64,000 bases of DNA from Agrobacterium tumefaciens (GCF_013337285.1 NZ_SUPW01000007.1:1-64000); one strand, 5' to 3'; positions 36,969 to 45,029 are shown, counted from the first letter of the stretch. Notes: generated by a model from the letters alone, not told the origin. Made by a program: numbers and translations.

Positions 36969-38846
36969 CTATAATGTCGCCAGTTCGGCAATGGATAATC
37001 CCGCCCGTATTTTTTCGAGCCGCTCATTGGCCTTAGCGGGCAGTAAGAAAGCGGGCCTGACACCCGGCGGTCGCAAGAGACCGCGCAGGGCAAGCTCCTG
37101 CATGACAGGGAAATGGGCGGCAGCGATCTTGCCCATCCAGAATGGATCGAGCGCCCCGCCCCTGCGCAAATGCTCCAGCACCTCGGCCAGCCCACGCAGA
37201 TAAATCGCATCCTTCGATAGGCCGCCGCCGCGATAGATGCGCAGCACCATGTTGAAAGCGCCGGCCTCGTCGAAACCGTGATCGCGGGTCATGATGCGGA
37301 AGGTCTCAACGAAAGTCGCGCCATCAAGCATGGTGGCGCAGCCGACGACGCGCCCGGCAATCAGCCGCAGGCGCTCGCGCGTCATGCCACCGGCCAGATG
37401 TTCCGCCAGCACCGCCAGCCCCTCCTGCACGCCCTCATAACCGGAAAGGCCGGTGCGGAAGAGCCGCAGGCCCTGAGACGAGCCGTTGAAATAGGTGAGA
37501 AGATGCACGCCGATCTCATGCGACAGCAGTGCCTCGACGCGGCGCTGTTCCATGACGGTGTGGCGGGAAATCAAAAGCTTCTCGCCCGTCACCATCAGGC
37601 CGGGCGGCAGGTCGTCGCGGATTTCAACGCGGGCCTTGAATTCCGGTTCTTCCGCCAGATAGGTCTCGACCATCTCGCGCGATTTCCTGGCGACCGCGTA
37701 ACAATCGACCATGGCGATTTCGCCGCTTTCCTGGGCGCGTGGGCAGTCCTCAAGCACACGAAGCGCCAGCGTGAGAAGGGCGGGTTCGACTGCGCCATAG
37801 AGGGCGCGCGAAAAATCGGTGAAGGTTCGGTGATGCAGGTTCGCAAGCATCGTTAGCTGCAGATCGATCTCCTGCTGTTTCTCCCGGTAGAGATGATAGA
37901 GCACCGGGTCTTCCAGATGATCGAAGACGACGGAATAGAGCCTGCGTTTCTGCTCCTCGACATCAACGCCGAGCGGCCGATAAAGCAGGCGTGGCGCAAA
38001 TTGAAAGCTGCCATCGCGAAACTCCTCAAACGCCCGGCGGGCATTGATCGGTGTAACGGACAGAAGAAAATCGAAGGATGAAACGATCTCATCCACTGAG
38101 CGATCGGCGCGCCGGACGGCATCGACAAAGGCCTTACGGCCAAGCGCCCGGTGGCTGGTGACTTTCAGCGCATCCATGCCGGAAGCAAATGACGAGAAGG
38201 CTTGCAGACCAGCATCGAAAAGATCGGCGATCATCGTCTCACGCAGGCCGGGATAATCGGCGCCGGATTCCGGCTGTCGATAGATCGGCGCGAAGCGCAC
38301 ACTGATGCAGGGAAAATCCAGACCGGCATTCTGAAACCTGAGGATCGGATCGGCATCCAGCTCCGGCCGGGTGATGCGCGGCGTGCGAAACCGCACTTCG
38401 GCATCACAGACCGCCTTGATGAAGACCCGGCGGGCTTTCTGCGTTTCCGGTTCGGAGGTCGCTGAAACGGAAACCTCATAATGCGGCAGGAAGGGGGAAT
38501 CGTCGGCCAGCAGAATATCGTGTTCCAGCTCGCCTATATCGATTACCAAGAAAGCGCCGAAGCGCTGCCGCATGGCCATGCCAACAGCCTCGATCAGCGG
38601 CGCAGCCTCCTGAATGTTCGACGCTATGAGATAGGATGCGTGGGCGGCGGCGATATCCCGCGCAGCGAGGTCTTTCGTGCCGCCCGTCAGATGCAGGCAG
38701 AGGAACGGCAGCGGCCGGTCGATGTGCAGCCTGCCGTTTTTTCCGACATCCCGGCGGATAGCCTTGCCGGCCTCCAGGCAGGAGACGACATCATCCACCA
38801 GATCGGCGATGGGGGAAGGCTCGCTGCGGGCGGAGGAAACACTCAT
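36969..38846 (-). CDS. QEGLA-motif (DUF1704) protein, zinc peptidase-like
   Basis: This 625-residue protein has the family-naming QEGLA motif (EGVQEGLAVLAEH, about residues 472-484). The metal site HEIGVH (about 443-448) lies some 30 residues before it. HExxxH with a downstream Glu is the gluzincin-like arrangement of the DUF1704/KIAA0895 family, whose animal members are tubulin carboxypeptidases. The bacterial family is described as flavohemoglobin expression-modulating, but no mechanism is known to me. The start at 38846 overlaps the amidohydrolase stop as ATGA; a 6-codon longer form is possible. Placed between an amidohydrolase and an ATP-grasp ligase, it may trim or recycle a ligated peptide tail. 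Confidence 0.87.
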   Translation of the reverse strand: MSVSSARSEPSPIADLVDDVVSCLEAGKAIRRDVGKNGRLHIDRPLPFLCLHLTGGTKDLAARDIAAAHASYLIASNIQEAAPLIEAVGMAMRQRFGAFLVIDIGELEHDILLADDSPFLPHYEVSVSATSEPETQKARRVFIKAVCDAEVRFRTPRITRPELDADPILRFQNAGLDFPCISVRFAPIYRQPESGADYPGLRETMIADLFDAGLQAFSSFASGMDALKVTSHRALGRKAFVDAVRRADRSVDEIVSSFDFLLSVTPINARRAFEEFRDGSFQFAPRLLYRPLGVDVEEQKRRLYSVVFDHLEDPVLYHLYREKQQEIDLQLTMLANLHHRTFTDFSRALYGAVEPALLTLALRVLEDCPRAQESGEIAMVDCYAVARKSREMVETYLAEEPEFKARVEIRDDLPPGLMVTGEKLLISRHTVMEQRRVEALLSHEIGVHLLTYFNGSSQGLRLFRTGLSGYEGVQEGLAVLAEHLAGGMTRERLRLIAGRVVGCATMLDGATFVETFRIMTRDHGFDEAGAFNMVLRIYRGGGLSKDAIYLRGLAEVLEHLRRGGALDPFWMGKIAAAHFPVMQELALRGLLRPPGVRPAFLLPAKANERLEKIRAGLSIAELATL

Positions 38847-39673
38847 CGCCGCGACCCCAGGCATTTCTCAAGAACCGGCTGAAGGGCGGCGATCGTATCA
38901 CGGATATCCGAGATCACCCGTGTGTCCGGCTTTCCCGTCCATTCATCCATGAAGAATTTCTTGAACTCGATTGCAATCGCGCAGCCGTTTTCGGCAAATC
39001 TTTCGTGGATGAAGCGGGTCTGCTCCCCTTTGCCCTGAAACGCCACATTCTCTCGCACATCAAGGCGTCGACCACCAATGGTCGCTGACGCGAAATGATG
39101 ACCGACGGCGCTGACCACATCGCTCCAGCGGCTGCGATCCATGGAAAATGTACCGATATTGATATCGGGCGCTTCCACCTGCGCCGTCGCAGGCGCGGCA
39201 GCGCCCTGCCGGCGATGATTGTAGCTGTGCGTATCCAGCACCACGAAAGCTCCGTACCGCCGTTCCACCGCGGACAGAACCGTCTCCAGCATCGCATAAT
39301 AATCGGCGTGGAAGTGGAGCGATTGCCGAAGCGCTTCCTCTGTCGGCTCCTCGTTCCAGACCTCAAGCCCCCAGGATTGCTCGGGCTTCAGGTAGATCGC
39401 CTGATCGGCAGCGCGGTTGAGATCGATTTCGAAGCGAGAATGATGAACGACGAGACGATTAGTCAGCCCCGAAATCATCTCGCCGGTGAAGGGATCTTCC
39501 TCGCGCAGCCTCTGTTCGGCTGAAAGGGCCATGAACTCCGCCACCTCCGGGCGAATGAAATGGCCGTCATGAATGGCCGTGCCGACAACAGGGGAATTGC
39601 CGAAGTCGATCGACCAGAAACCGCTGTTTTTGTTGTGACCGTAATGTTCGCCGTCGCTATGTCTGGCTGCCAT
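38843..39673 (-). CDS. N-formylglutamate amidohydrolase-like protein
   Basis: This 276-residue protein is of the HutG/N-formylglutamate amidohydrolase fold. Metal and substrate motifs are visible as AIHDGHF near the start, SRFEIDLNR, DTHSYNHRR and EFKKFFMDEW. No histidine-degradation genes are nearby, so a role in the Hut pathway is doubtful. It is the first gene of the operon with the QEGLA and ATP-grasp genes. The ATG at 39673 follows GGGGAGG; a longer frame has no such site. It may hydrolyse an N-acyl-glutamate or gamma-glutamyl compound made by the ligase (inference). Confidence 0.85.
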   Translation of the reverse strand: MAARHSDGEHYGHNKNSGFWSIDFGNSPVVGTAIHDGHFIRPEVAEFMALSAEQRLREEDPFTGEMISGLTNRLVVHHSRFEIDLNRAADQAIYLKPEQSWGLEVWNEEPTEEALRQSLHFHADYYAMLETVLSAVERRYGAFVVLDTHSYNHRRQGAAAPATAQVEAPDINIGTFSMDRSRWSDVVSAVGHHFASATIGGRRLDVRENVAFQGKGEQTRFIHERFAENGCAIAIEFKKFFMDEWTGKPDTRVISDIRDTIAALQPVLEKCLGSRR

Positions 39674-39781
39674 GCTGCCTCCCCTGCATCGGGTGTAAAA
39701 CAACGCGACTTGCCCGTTTGTTCCGGGAAAAATTGCGCACGATACATTTGCCCCCTGTACAGACACCGCCCGAAAAACTGC

Positions 39782-39806
39782 GGAACCATACCGGAAAGCT
39801 CACGTT
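39782..39806 (+). promoter_or_regulatory. EcfG promoter of the 73-aa protein / PfpI unit
   Basis: GGAAC (39782-39786), 16 bases, CGTT (39803-39806); exact match about 160 bases before the ATG at 39964. Confidence 0.72.
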
Positions 39807-39963
39807 GTTCTGACAGGAGGGCCGCCGTGTCAAACGGACGTGATGGTGCCGAAGAACATCGGGATTTTTCCGTTTTCTCCCGGTGGCCAACGAAGCGGCA
39901 GTCGAGCTTCTTACCCATCCGGCGTCCCTCCGTCCCCACTTTCCGCGCACAAGGAGCTGCGAC

Positions 39964-40185
39964 ATGGAAAAGACCGAAACGCGCAAACTTGCGGAAGAAT
40001 ACCTGCGGCTCGGCGGCACACGTCAGGTGATGATCGACGACAACAAGACCTTCGTGCGCCAATGGGAAAACGAACCGGCAGAGGCCGAGACATTCTGGCA
40101 AACGCACATCGAAAATCTCGAGGCCGAACGCCGCAAGGACGTGGAATTTTTCCTGCCCTCCGTGAATTCGGACAAGGACGACTGA
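39964..40185 (+). CDS. Small acidic hypothetical protein (73 aa)
   Basis: I do not recognise the family. The product is a soluble, highly charged 73-residue protein (KTETRKLAEEYLRLGGTR, then VRQWENEPAEAETFWQTHIE) with helix-rich composition, no Cys, no signal and no membrane segment. AAGGAG is well placed for ATG 39964. It lies 18 bases before the PfpI gene and under an exact EcfG promoter, so it is a likely stress-induced protein co-expressed with PfpI. Confidence 0.75.
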   Translation: MEKTETRKLAEEYLRLGGTRQVMIDDNKTFVRQWENEPAEAETFWQTHIENLEAERRKDVEFFLPSVNSDKDD

Positions 40186-40203
40186 ACACAGAAGGAGACA
40201 GAC

Positions 40204-40764
40204 ATGACTTCAATCAACGCTGCAAAAATCGTCATTCTCGCAACCGACGGCTATGAACGCTCGGAACTCAGGGTGCCCTACGATCAGCTGAAGGCCAAAG
40301 GTGCCGATGTAAAGATCGCCTCGATCAAAACAGGCGAAATCAAGAGCTGGGATGAAAAGAACTGGGGCGACAGCATCGCCGTCGATCTTTCCGCCAAGAA
40401 CGTCAAATCGGATGATTTTGACGCGCTGGTTCTTCCGGGTGGCCAGATCAACCCGGATATTCTGCGCCATGATGAGGATGCGATGCGCGTGGTGCGCGAT
40501 TTCGTCAAATCCGGCAAGGTGGTGGCCGCCATCTGCCATGCGCCATGGCTGCTGGTGGAAGCGGATGCCCTGCGCGGTCGTGACGCCACCTCTTATTGGT
40601 CGATCAAGACAGACCTGAAAAACGCCGGCGCCAACTGGAAGGACGAAAAGGTGGTGACGGACAAGGGCATCATCACCTCTCGCAGTCCCGAGGACCTGGA
40701 CGCCTTCGTCGCCAAGATCGTCGAAGAGATCGAGGAAGGCCGCCACGAGCGCCGCGCCGCCTGA
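40204..40764 (+). CDS. DJ-1/PfpI family protein (type 1 glutamine amidotransferase-like)
   Basis: This 186-residue protein of the PfpI/YhbO/YraA group has the nucleophile elbow AICHAPWLL (Cys about 111, His 112) and a conserved Glu near residue 18 (GYERSEL). Family members are described as glyoxalase III/protein deglycase or chaperone-like stress proteins, and the exact activity is debated. AGAAGGAGACAG precedes the start. It is part of a probable EcfG-controlled unit with the small protein upstream. A hairpin follows the stop codon. Confidence 0.9.
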   Translation: MTSINAAKIVILATDGYERSELRVPYDQLKAKGADVKIASIKTGEIKSWDEKNWGDSIAVDLSAKNVKSDDFDALVLPGGQINPDILRHDEDAMRVVRDFVKSGKVVAAICHAPWLLVEADALRGRDATSYWSIKTDLKNAGANWKDEKVVTDKGIITSRSPEDLDAFVAKIVEEIEEGRHERRAA

Positions 40765-40779
40765 GGACCATACAAACCT

Positions 40780-40808
40780 GTGCCGCCGGTTTCTCCGGCG
40801 GCACTCTT
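40780..40808 (+). terminator. Probable terminator after the PfpI gene
   Basis: GTGCCGCCGG and CCGGCGGCAC pair around a TTTCT loop and are followed by TCTTAA. The T-run is short, so read-through to the next gene is possible. Confidence 0.55.
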
Positions 40809-40822
40809 AATGGGAGACATCC

Positions 40823-41263
40823 ATGAAAAGCAGATTGCTTTCAGGTGGTGCTGAGCGCACTTTCATTCTCATCATCGAGCCGGAGGAAGAAGCCTTCGAG
40901 GCCATCCGGCGTTTTGCGGGCACGGAAAACATCAACGCTGCATCAGTGACGGCCATCGGTGCCTTTGCAACGGCAACCCTCGCCTTTTTCGATCTTTCGA
41001 CGCGGGAGTACAAGGAAATACCGGTTGCCGAGCAGAGCGAGGTTCTGAGCCTGCTCGGCGATATTACCCTAGATGAAAACGATGACCCCAATCCGCATCT
41101 GCATGTGGTGCTGGGCTTTGCGGATGGGTCCACCAGGGGCGGCCATTTTCTGAAGGGAGTGGTACGACCGACCCTGGAAGTGGTCATCCGCGAAACACCC
41201 GCGGAATTGCGGCGCAGCTATCGCCCGGAATTCGGCATCGCCCTTATCGATCCCGCGAAATAA
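40823..41263 (+). CDS. PPC/DUF296 domain protein
   Basis: This 146-residue protein consists of one PPC (DUF296) domain, the fold also found fused to AT-hooks in plants. The conserved histidines PHLHVVLG and GGHFL (about 92-113) form a possible metal site. FILIIEPEEEAFEAI and VTAIGAFATATLAFFD fit the family. Bacterial members lack a DNA-binding tail, and their role is unknown. GGGAGACATCC precedes the start. It lies between the PfpI gene and the TIGR02587 operon. Confidence 0.87.
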   Translation: MKSRLLSGGAERTFILIIEPEEEAFEAIRRFAGTENINAASVTAIGAFATATLAFFDLSTREYKEIPVAEQSEVLSLLGDITLDENDDPNPHLHVVLGFADGSTRGGHFLKGVVRPTLEVVIRETPAELRRSYRPEFGIALIDPAK

Positions 41264-41268
41264 ACGGC

Positions 41269-41293
41269 GGAACCGGAAAAACACCATTGCGTT
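41269..41293 (+). promoter_or_regulatory. EcfG promoter of the TIGR02587-TIGR02588 unit
   Basis: GGAAC (41269-41273), 16 bases, CGTT (41290-41293); exact match. Expected transcription start about 41300, leaving a short leader with GAGGGG before ATG 41316. Confidence 0.78.
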
Positions 41294-41315
41294 ATTCCCC
41301 CATGTGAGGGGCGGC

Positions 41316-42176
41316 ATGGCGGCAGCAATCAATCGACAAGACACCGGTGACGATGAGGTCAGACAGTTTCTGACCGGTCTGGCACGCGGCACGGCGGGTG
41401 CTCTGCTGTTTGCACTGCCGATGCTGATGACCATGGAAATGTGGTTTCTCGGTCTTTACATCAATCCGTGGCGGCTGCTGCTCCTCTGCATCCTCAACCT
41501 GCCGCTGCTGCTGCTTCTCGCCCGCCGCATCGGCTTTGAGAATATTCATTCCTGGGGCCCGGCGCTGCGCGACGCGATCACGGCTTATGGGCTCGGCATA
41601 GCCGTCAGCGCCGCTGTGCTGCTGCTGTTCGGTATCCTGAACGACCAGATGACCGTCTCCACCATCATCACCAAGATTGCGCTGCAATCCGTGCCGGCGA
41701 GCATCGGCGCGCTGCTCGGCCGCAGTCAGCTCGGCCAGCATTCGGATGCGCAGGACGAAGAAGAAGGCGAATATTCCGGCGAGACCGGTTATCTGCACGA
41801 GCTGTTCATGATGATGGTCGGCGCGCTGTTTCTGAGCCTCAATGTCGCGCCGACGGAAGAGATGATCCTGATCGCCTATAAGGTGACGCCCTATCACATT
41901 CTGGCGCTCTGCCTGCTGTCGATCGCCATCATGCATGGCTTCGTTTACGCGCTTCATTTCAAGGGCTCTCACCAGCTGCATGAGGGGCAGCAATGGTGGC
42001 AGTCCTTCATCCGTTTTACCCTGCCGGGCTATGTCATCGCCATCGCCATCAGCATCTACACGCTCTGGACCTTCGAGCGTCTCGACCATACGTCGCTGTC
42101 GCAGATCATGAGCGCCGCCGTCATTCTCGGCGTTCCGGCTTCGATCGGCGCGGCCTCTGCCCGATTGATCCTGTGA
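41316..42176 (+). CDS. TIGR02587 family integral membrane protein
   Basis: This 286-residue protein has about seven predicted membrane helices. It includes ALLFALPMLMTMEMWFLGL near the start and a conserved motif around FLSLNVAPTEEMILIAYKV in the middle. It matches my knowledge of the TIGR02587 family, of unknown function. It is always seen with a TIGR02588 partner, as here, 7 bases downstream. The ATG at 41316 is preferred over GTG 41304 because GAGGGG lies 5 bases upstream and the inferred mRNA start is near 41300. Confidence 0.82.
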   Translation: MAAAINRQDTGDDEVRQFLTGLARGTAGALLFALPMLMTMEMWFLGLYINPWRLLLLCILNLPLLLLLARRIGFENIHSWGPALRDAITAYGLGIAVSAAVLLLFGILNDQMTVSTIITKIALQSVPASIGALLGRSQLGQHSDAQDEEEGEYSGETGYLHELFMMMVGALFLSLNVAPTEEMILIAYKVTPYHILALCLLSIAIMHGFVYALHFKGSHQLHEGQQWWQSFIRFTLPGYVIAIAISIYTLWTFERLDHTSLSQIMSAAVILGVPASIGAASARLIL

Positions 42177-42183
42177 GGACAAG

Positions 42184-42594
42184 ATGACGACATCGAAGGG
42201 TAACAAACACACCGAAAGTTCCGATCCCCACTGGATAGAATGGGTGACAGGCGCGATCTGCACGCTTCTCGTTACGGCCATGCTCGGCTGGATAGCCTAC
42301 GACATCTATCGTTACCAGCCGGAGGATGCCCGTTTCGAAATAGCCGTCACCAGCGTGGAGGGGCAATCCGGTTCGTACCGCGTGAAGTTCGATATCCGCA
42401 ATCTCTCGATGACGACGGCGGCGCAGGTGCAGGTGCGCGGCGACCTGGAGCAAGACGGCGCGATGCAGGAAAGCGCTGATGTGACATTCGATTATGTCGC
42501 CTCGGAATCAAAGGATGCCGGCACGCTTTTCTTCCGCAACGACCCCCGCCGCGGCACACTCAATCTCAACGTCTCCGGCTATACCGAGCCGTGA
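42184..42594 (+). CDS. TIGR02588 family single-pass protein
   Basis: This 136-residue protein has a charged N-terminus, one membrane helix (about 18-40, WVTGAICTLLVTAMLGWIAYDIY) and a periplasmic beta-rich domain of about 90 residues (FEIAVTSVEGQSGSYRVKFDIRN). It partners the TIGR02587 membrane protein in the same order as in other alphaproteobacteria. Function unknown. GAGGACAAG precedes the start. Confidence 0.82.
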   Translation: MTTSKGNKHTESSDPHWIEWVTGAICTLLVTAMLGWIAYDIYRYQPEDARFEIAVTSVEGQSGSYRVKFDIRNLSMTTAAQVQVRGDLEQDGAMQESADVTFDYVASESKDAGTLFFRNDPRRGTLNLNVSGYTEP

Positions 42595-42613
42595 GACCTT
42601 TCAGGACTATTTC

Positions 42614-43840
42614 ATGCCAACATCCAAACTGACGAAAGAACGCGATCTCAGGGATTCAAAGCCGCTCTGGGCCGATAGCCCGCGCATCGGCATCCGCAGC
42701 GGAAAGACGCCAAAAGCCGACCGTTACGACACGATCGTCGTCGGCGCCGGCATCAGCGGCGCGCTGGTGTCGCACGCGCTGCATCGCCCGGGGCAATCCA
42801 TGCTGATTATCGATAAAGGCGAACCGGTGATGGGCAGCAGCGTGGCCAGCACCGCGATGATCCAGCACGAGATCGACACACCGCTGACGGAACTCAGAAA
42901 GATGATCGGCAAGGATGCCGCCGACAGGGCATGGCAGCGCTCGGCCCGCGCCGTCTTGCGTCTCGAAGAAATCGTCACTTCGCTCGGCATCTCCTGCAGC
43001 ATGGCGCGCAAGCAGGCGCTTTACCTTGCCGGAGACGAAATGGGGTCTCGCGCGTTGAAGACGGAAGCAGCTGCGCGCGAGGAGGCTGGCATCGAGGCCA
43101 CGTTCCTCACTGCTGCGGAACTACAAGAACAATATGGCCTAGAGCGGACCGCCGCCATTCTCAGCGACATCTCGGCCTCCGCCAATCCCGCGCAGCTGAC
43201 AGCGGGCCTGTTGCGCCACACGGCGGGTGCAGGCGCTGAAATTGTCTCACAGCTTGAAATCACCGATCTTAGAAATCTCGGTGACGAGGTGGTCCTTGCG
43301 ACCGCTGAGGGCAAAATCCTCTCCGCCCGCAATGTCGTCTTCTGCACCGGATATCAATTTCTGAAGATGCTCGAAAGTCCGAAACACCAGATCATTTCCA
43401 CCTGGGCAATGGCGAGCAGGAAAGGACTTGAACTGCCGGACTGGCTGGAGAACCACATCGTCTGGGAGGCTTCCGACCCCTATCTTTATCTGCGCACCGA
43501 TCGAAACGGACGCATGATTGCCGGCGGCGAAGATGAGGAAAATCCCACCGCCTTCCAGTCGGAGCGCAAGCTGGCCACTAAAACGAAAATTATCCGCAGC
43601 AAGATCGAAAAACTGCTCGGCGTCGATATCGGCGAACCGGAATATCGCTGGGCAGCGGCGTTTGGCACCACCACCACCGGCCTGCCGCTGATCGGCACGG
43701 TTCCCGGCATGAAGAATGTCTATGCCGTCATGGGTTTCGGCGGCAACGGCATCACCTTCAGCCAGATCGCCGCCGAAATCGTCGCCGCCGCCGTTAATGG
43801 CGGCAAGGACCCAGACGCCGATCTTTTCCGCTTCGGTTGA
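42614..43840 (+). CDS. FAD-dependent oxidoreductase (DAO family)
   Basis: This 408-residue flavoprotein has the dinucleotide-binding motif VVGAGISGALVSHAL near residue 42, a DAO substrate domain, and a C-terminal glycine motif AVMGFGGNGITFSQIAAEI typical of glycine/sarcosine oxidase-like enzymes. No Rieske domain is present. The substrate is unknown. It begins 19 bases after the TIGR02588 gene and is probably in the same EcfG-driven unit. ATG 42614 follows TCAGGA; a 40-codon longer frame overlaps TIGR02588 and is unlikely. Confidence 0.87.
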   Translation: MPTSKLTKERDLRDSKPLWADSPRIGIRSGKTPKADRYDTIVVGAGISGALVSHALHRPGQSMLIIDKGEPVMGSSVASTAMIQHEIDTPLTELRKMIGKDAADRAWQRSARAVLRLEEIVTSLGISCSMARKQALYLAGDEMGSRALKTEAAAREEAGIEATFLTAAELQEQYGLERTAAILSDISASANPAQLTAGLLRHTAGAGAEIVSQLEITDLRNLGDEVVLATAEGKILSARNVVFCTGYQFLKMLESPKHQIISTWAMASRKGLELPDWLENHIVWEASDPYLYLRTDRNGRMIAGGEDEENPTAFQSERKLATKTKIIRSKIEKLLGVDIGEPEYRWAAAFGTTTTGLPLIGTVPGMKNVYAVMGFGGNGITFSQIAAEIVAAAVNGGKDPDADLFRFG

Positions 43841-43847
43841 TGCCCGA

Positions 43848-44333
43848 TCAGTCTTCCTTGATGCCGGCGGCCACCTGCATGCGGCGAAGCGTCCAGAGAA
43901 CGATAATCCCGACGCCGGAGGCTAACAGCGCGAGCGGCCACATGCCGAGCCCGGCAGAGAGGCCGATCGCGGCCGAAAGCCACATGCTGGCCCCCGTCGT
44001 CAGGCCTTTGACGTCACCTTTGGTATAAACGACCACGCCCGCGGCTAGAAAGGCGATGCCGGCCGTCACGGCCTCCACCAGCCGGATGGGATCGAGCCGC
44101 GCCGCCTCATGGCCTTCCGCCATCGTCTCCATCATGTGGATGGTGATGACACAGAAGGTGACGGCGGCAAGGCCGATCAGCATGTTGGTGCGCAGACCGG
44201 CGGTGTTCTTGTGAAACTCCCGCTCCAGCCCGATCAGGCCGCACAGGATGACCGCGCCGAACACGCGCACCAGCAGCACCTCGAAAGGCATGGAAACATT
44301 CATGGAAAATTCTTCTGCAAGGCTCTGGGGCAC
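43848..44333 (-). CDS. MgtC/SapB family membrane protein
   Basis: The protein has about 150-161 residues and four predicted helices. It shows the MgtC signature RVFGAVILCGLIGLEREF with conserved acidic residues, then RTNMLIGLAAVTFCVI. MgtC members modulate the F1Fo ATPase or potassium balance under low Mg or acid stress. GTG at 44333 has a strong GGGAGGAG site and is my choice. ATG at 44303, ten codons on, has no clear ribosome-binding site. It converges on the FAD oxidoreductase gene, 7 bases away. Confidence 0.82.
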   Translation of the reverse strand: MPQSLAEEFSMNVSMPFEVLLVRVFGAVILCGLIGLEREFHKNTAGLRTNMLIGLAAVTFCVITIHMMETMAEGHEAARLDPIRLVEAVTAGIAFLAAGVVVYTKGDVKGLTTGASMWLSAAIGLSAGLGMWPLALLASGVGIIVLWTLRRMQVAAGIKED

Positions 44334-44425
44334 TATCGCGTCTCCTCCCGAAATTTCATCACCAGTAAGTTCGGGAAGGCCGGTTGGTTCCGCGCGGCAA
44401 TATAAACGTTGCGCGCAACGGAGCC

Positions 44426-44450
44426 GGAACCATAGGGACTGCGAAGGGTT
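44426..44450 (+). promoter_or_regulatory. EcfG-like promoter of the DUF892 gene
   Basis: GGAAC (44426-44430), 16 bases, GGTT (44447-44450). One base off CGTT but consistent with GGAAC-N18-TT, about 60 bases before the ATG at 44508. Confidence 0.5.
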
Positions 44451-44507
44451 TGTCTCCCGTGCGCATAAGCGCACATCGTGAATTTTCACACCATGGGAGA
44501 AGGAACA

Positions 44508-45008
44508 ATGGCCGAGAAGAAACTCGACGACCTGTTTTATGATACGCTGAAGGATATCTATTACGCCGAAAGGCAGATTCTGAAAGCCCTGCCGAAAATG
44601 GCCCGGGCAGCGACCGACCCGAAGCTGAAACAGGCGTTTGAAAAACACAAGGAAGAGACGCAGGGTCACGTGGAGCGCCTGCAGGAAGTATTCGAAGTCA
44701 TCGGCAAGCGGGCGCAGGGCAAGACCTGTGAAGCGATCCAGGGCATCATCGCCGAGGGCGAAGAGATCATTGATGAGTTCAAGGGCACTGCGGCGCTCGA
44801 TGCCGGTCTCATTTCGTCGGCCCAGGCCGTCGAGCATTATGAAATCGCCCGTTACGGCACGCTGAAAGCCTGGGCGGAAAAGCTTGGGCACACAAAGGCG
44901 GTTTCGCTGCTGGACGCCACGCTCAAGGAAGAAACCAAGACCGACGATGCGCTGACCTCGCTCGCCAAGACCTCGATCAATGCTGCGGCTCAGAAAAAGG
45001 CGGCATGA
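44508..45008 (+). CDS. DUF892 (YciF-like) ferritin-fold protein
   Basis: This 166-residue four-helix bundle of the DUF892/YciE-YciF family has conserved acidic and His residues in FYDTLKDIYYAERQILKALP, HKEETQGHVERLQEVFE and VEHYEIARYGTLKAWA. These would form a di-iron-like site. E. coli YciF is a stress-induced protein of unknown activity. GAGAAGGAAC precedes ATG 44508; the upstream in-frame ATG (44478) lacks support. It has an EcfG-like promoter and its own strong terminator. Confidence 0.9.
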   Translation: MAEKKLDDLFYDTLKDIYYAERQILKALPKMARAATDPKLKQAFEKHKEETQGHVERLQEVFEVIGKRAQGKTCEAIQGIIAEGEEIIDEFKGTAALDAGLISSAQAVEHYEIARYGTLKAWAEKLGHTKAVSLLDATLKEETKTDDALTSLAKTSINAAAQKKAA

Positions 45009-45029
45009 TCACCTCTTCAACCGCACAAG

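Noticed and set aside
39702-39724. GGAAC-N14-CGTT on the minus strand before the amidohydrolase gene
   Set aside because: Spacing is two bases short of the EcfG rule (16-17), so it was not counted as a promoter.
41304-41315. GTG start for the TIGR02587 protein
   Set aside because: ATG 41316 has GAGGGG at the right distance, and the predicted transcript starts only a few bases before the GTG.
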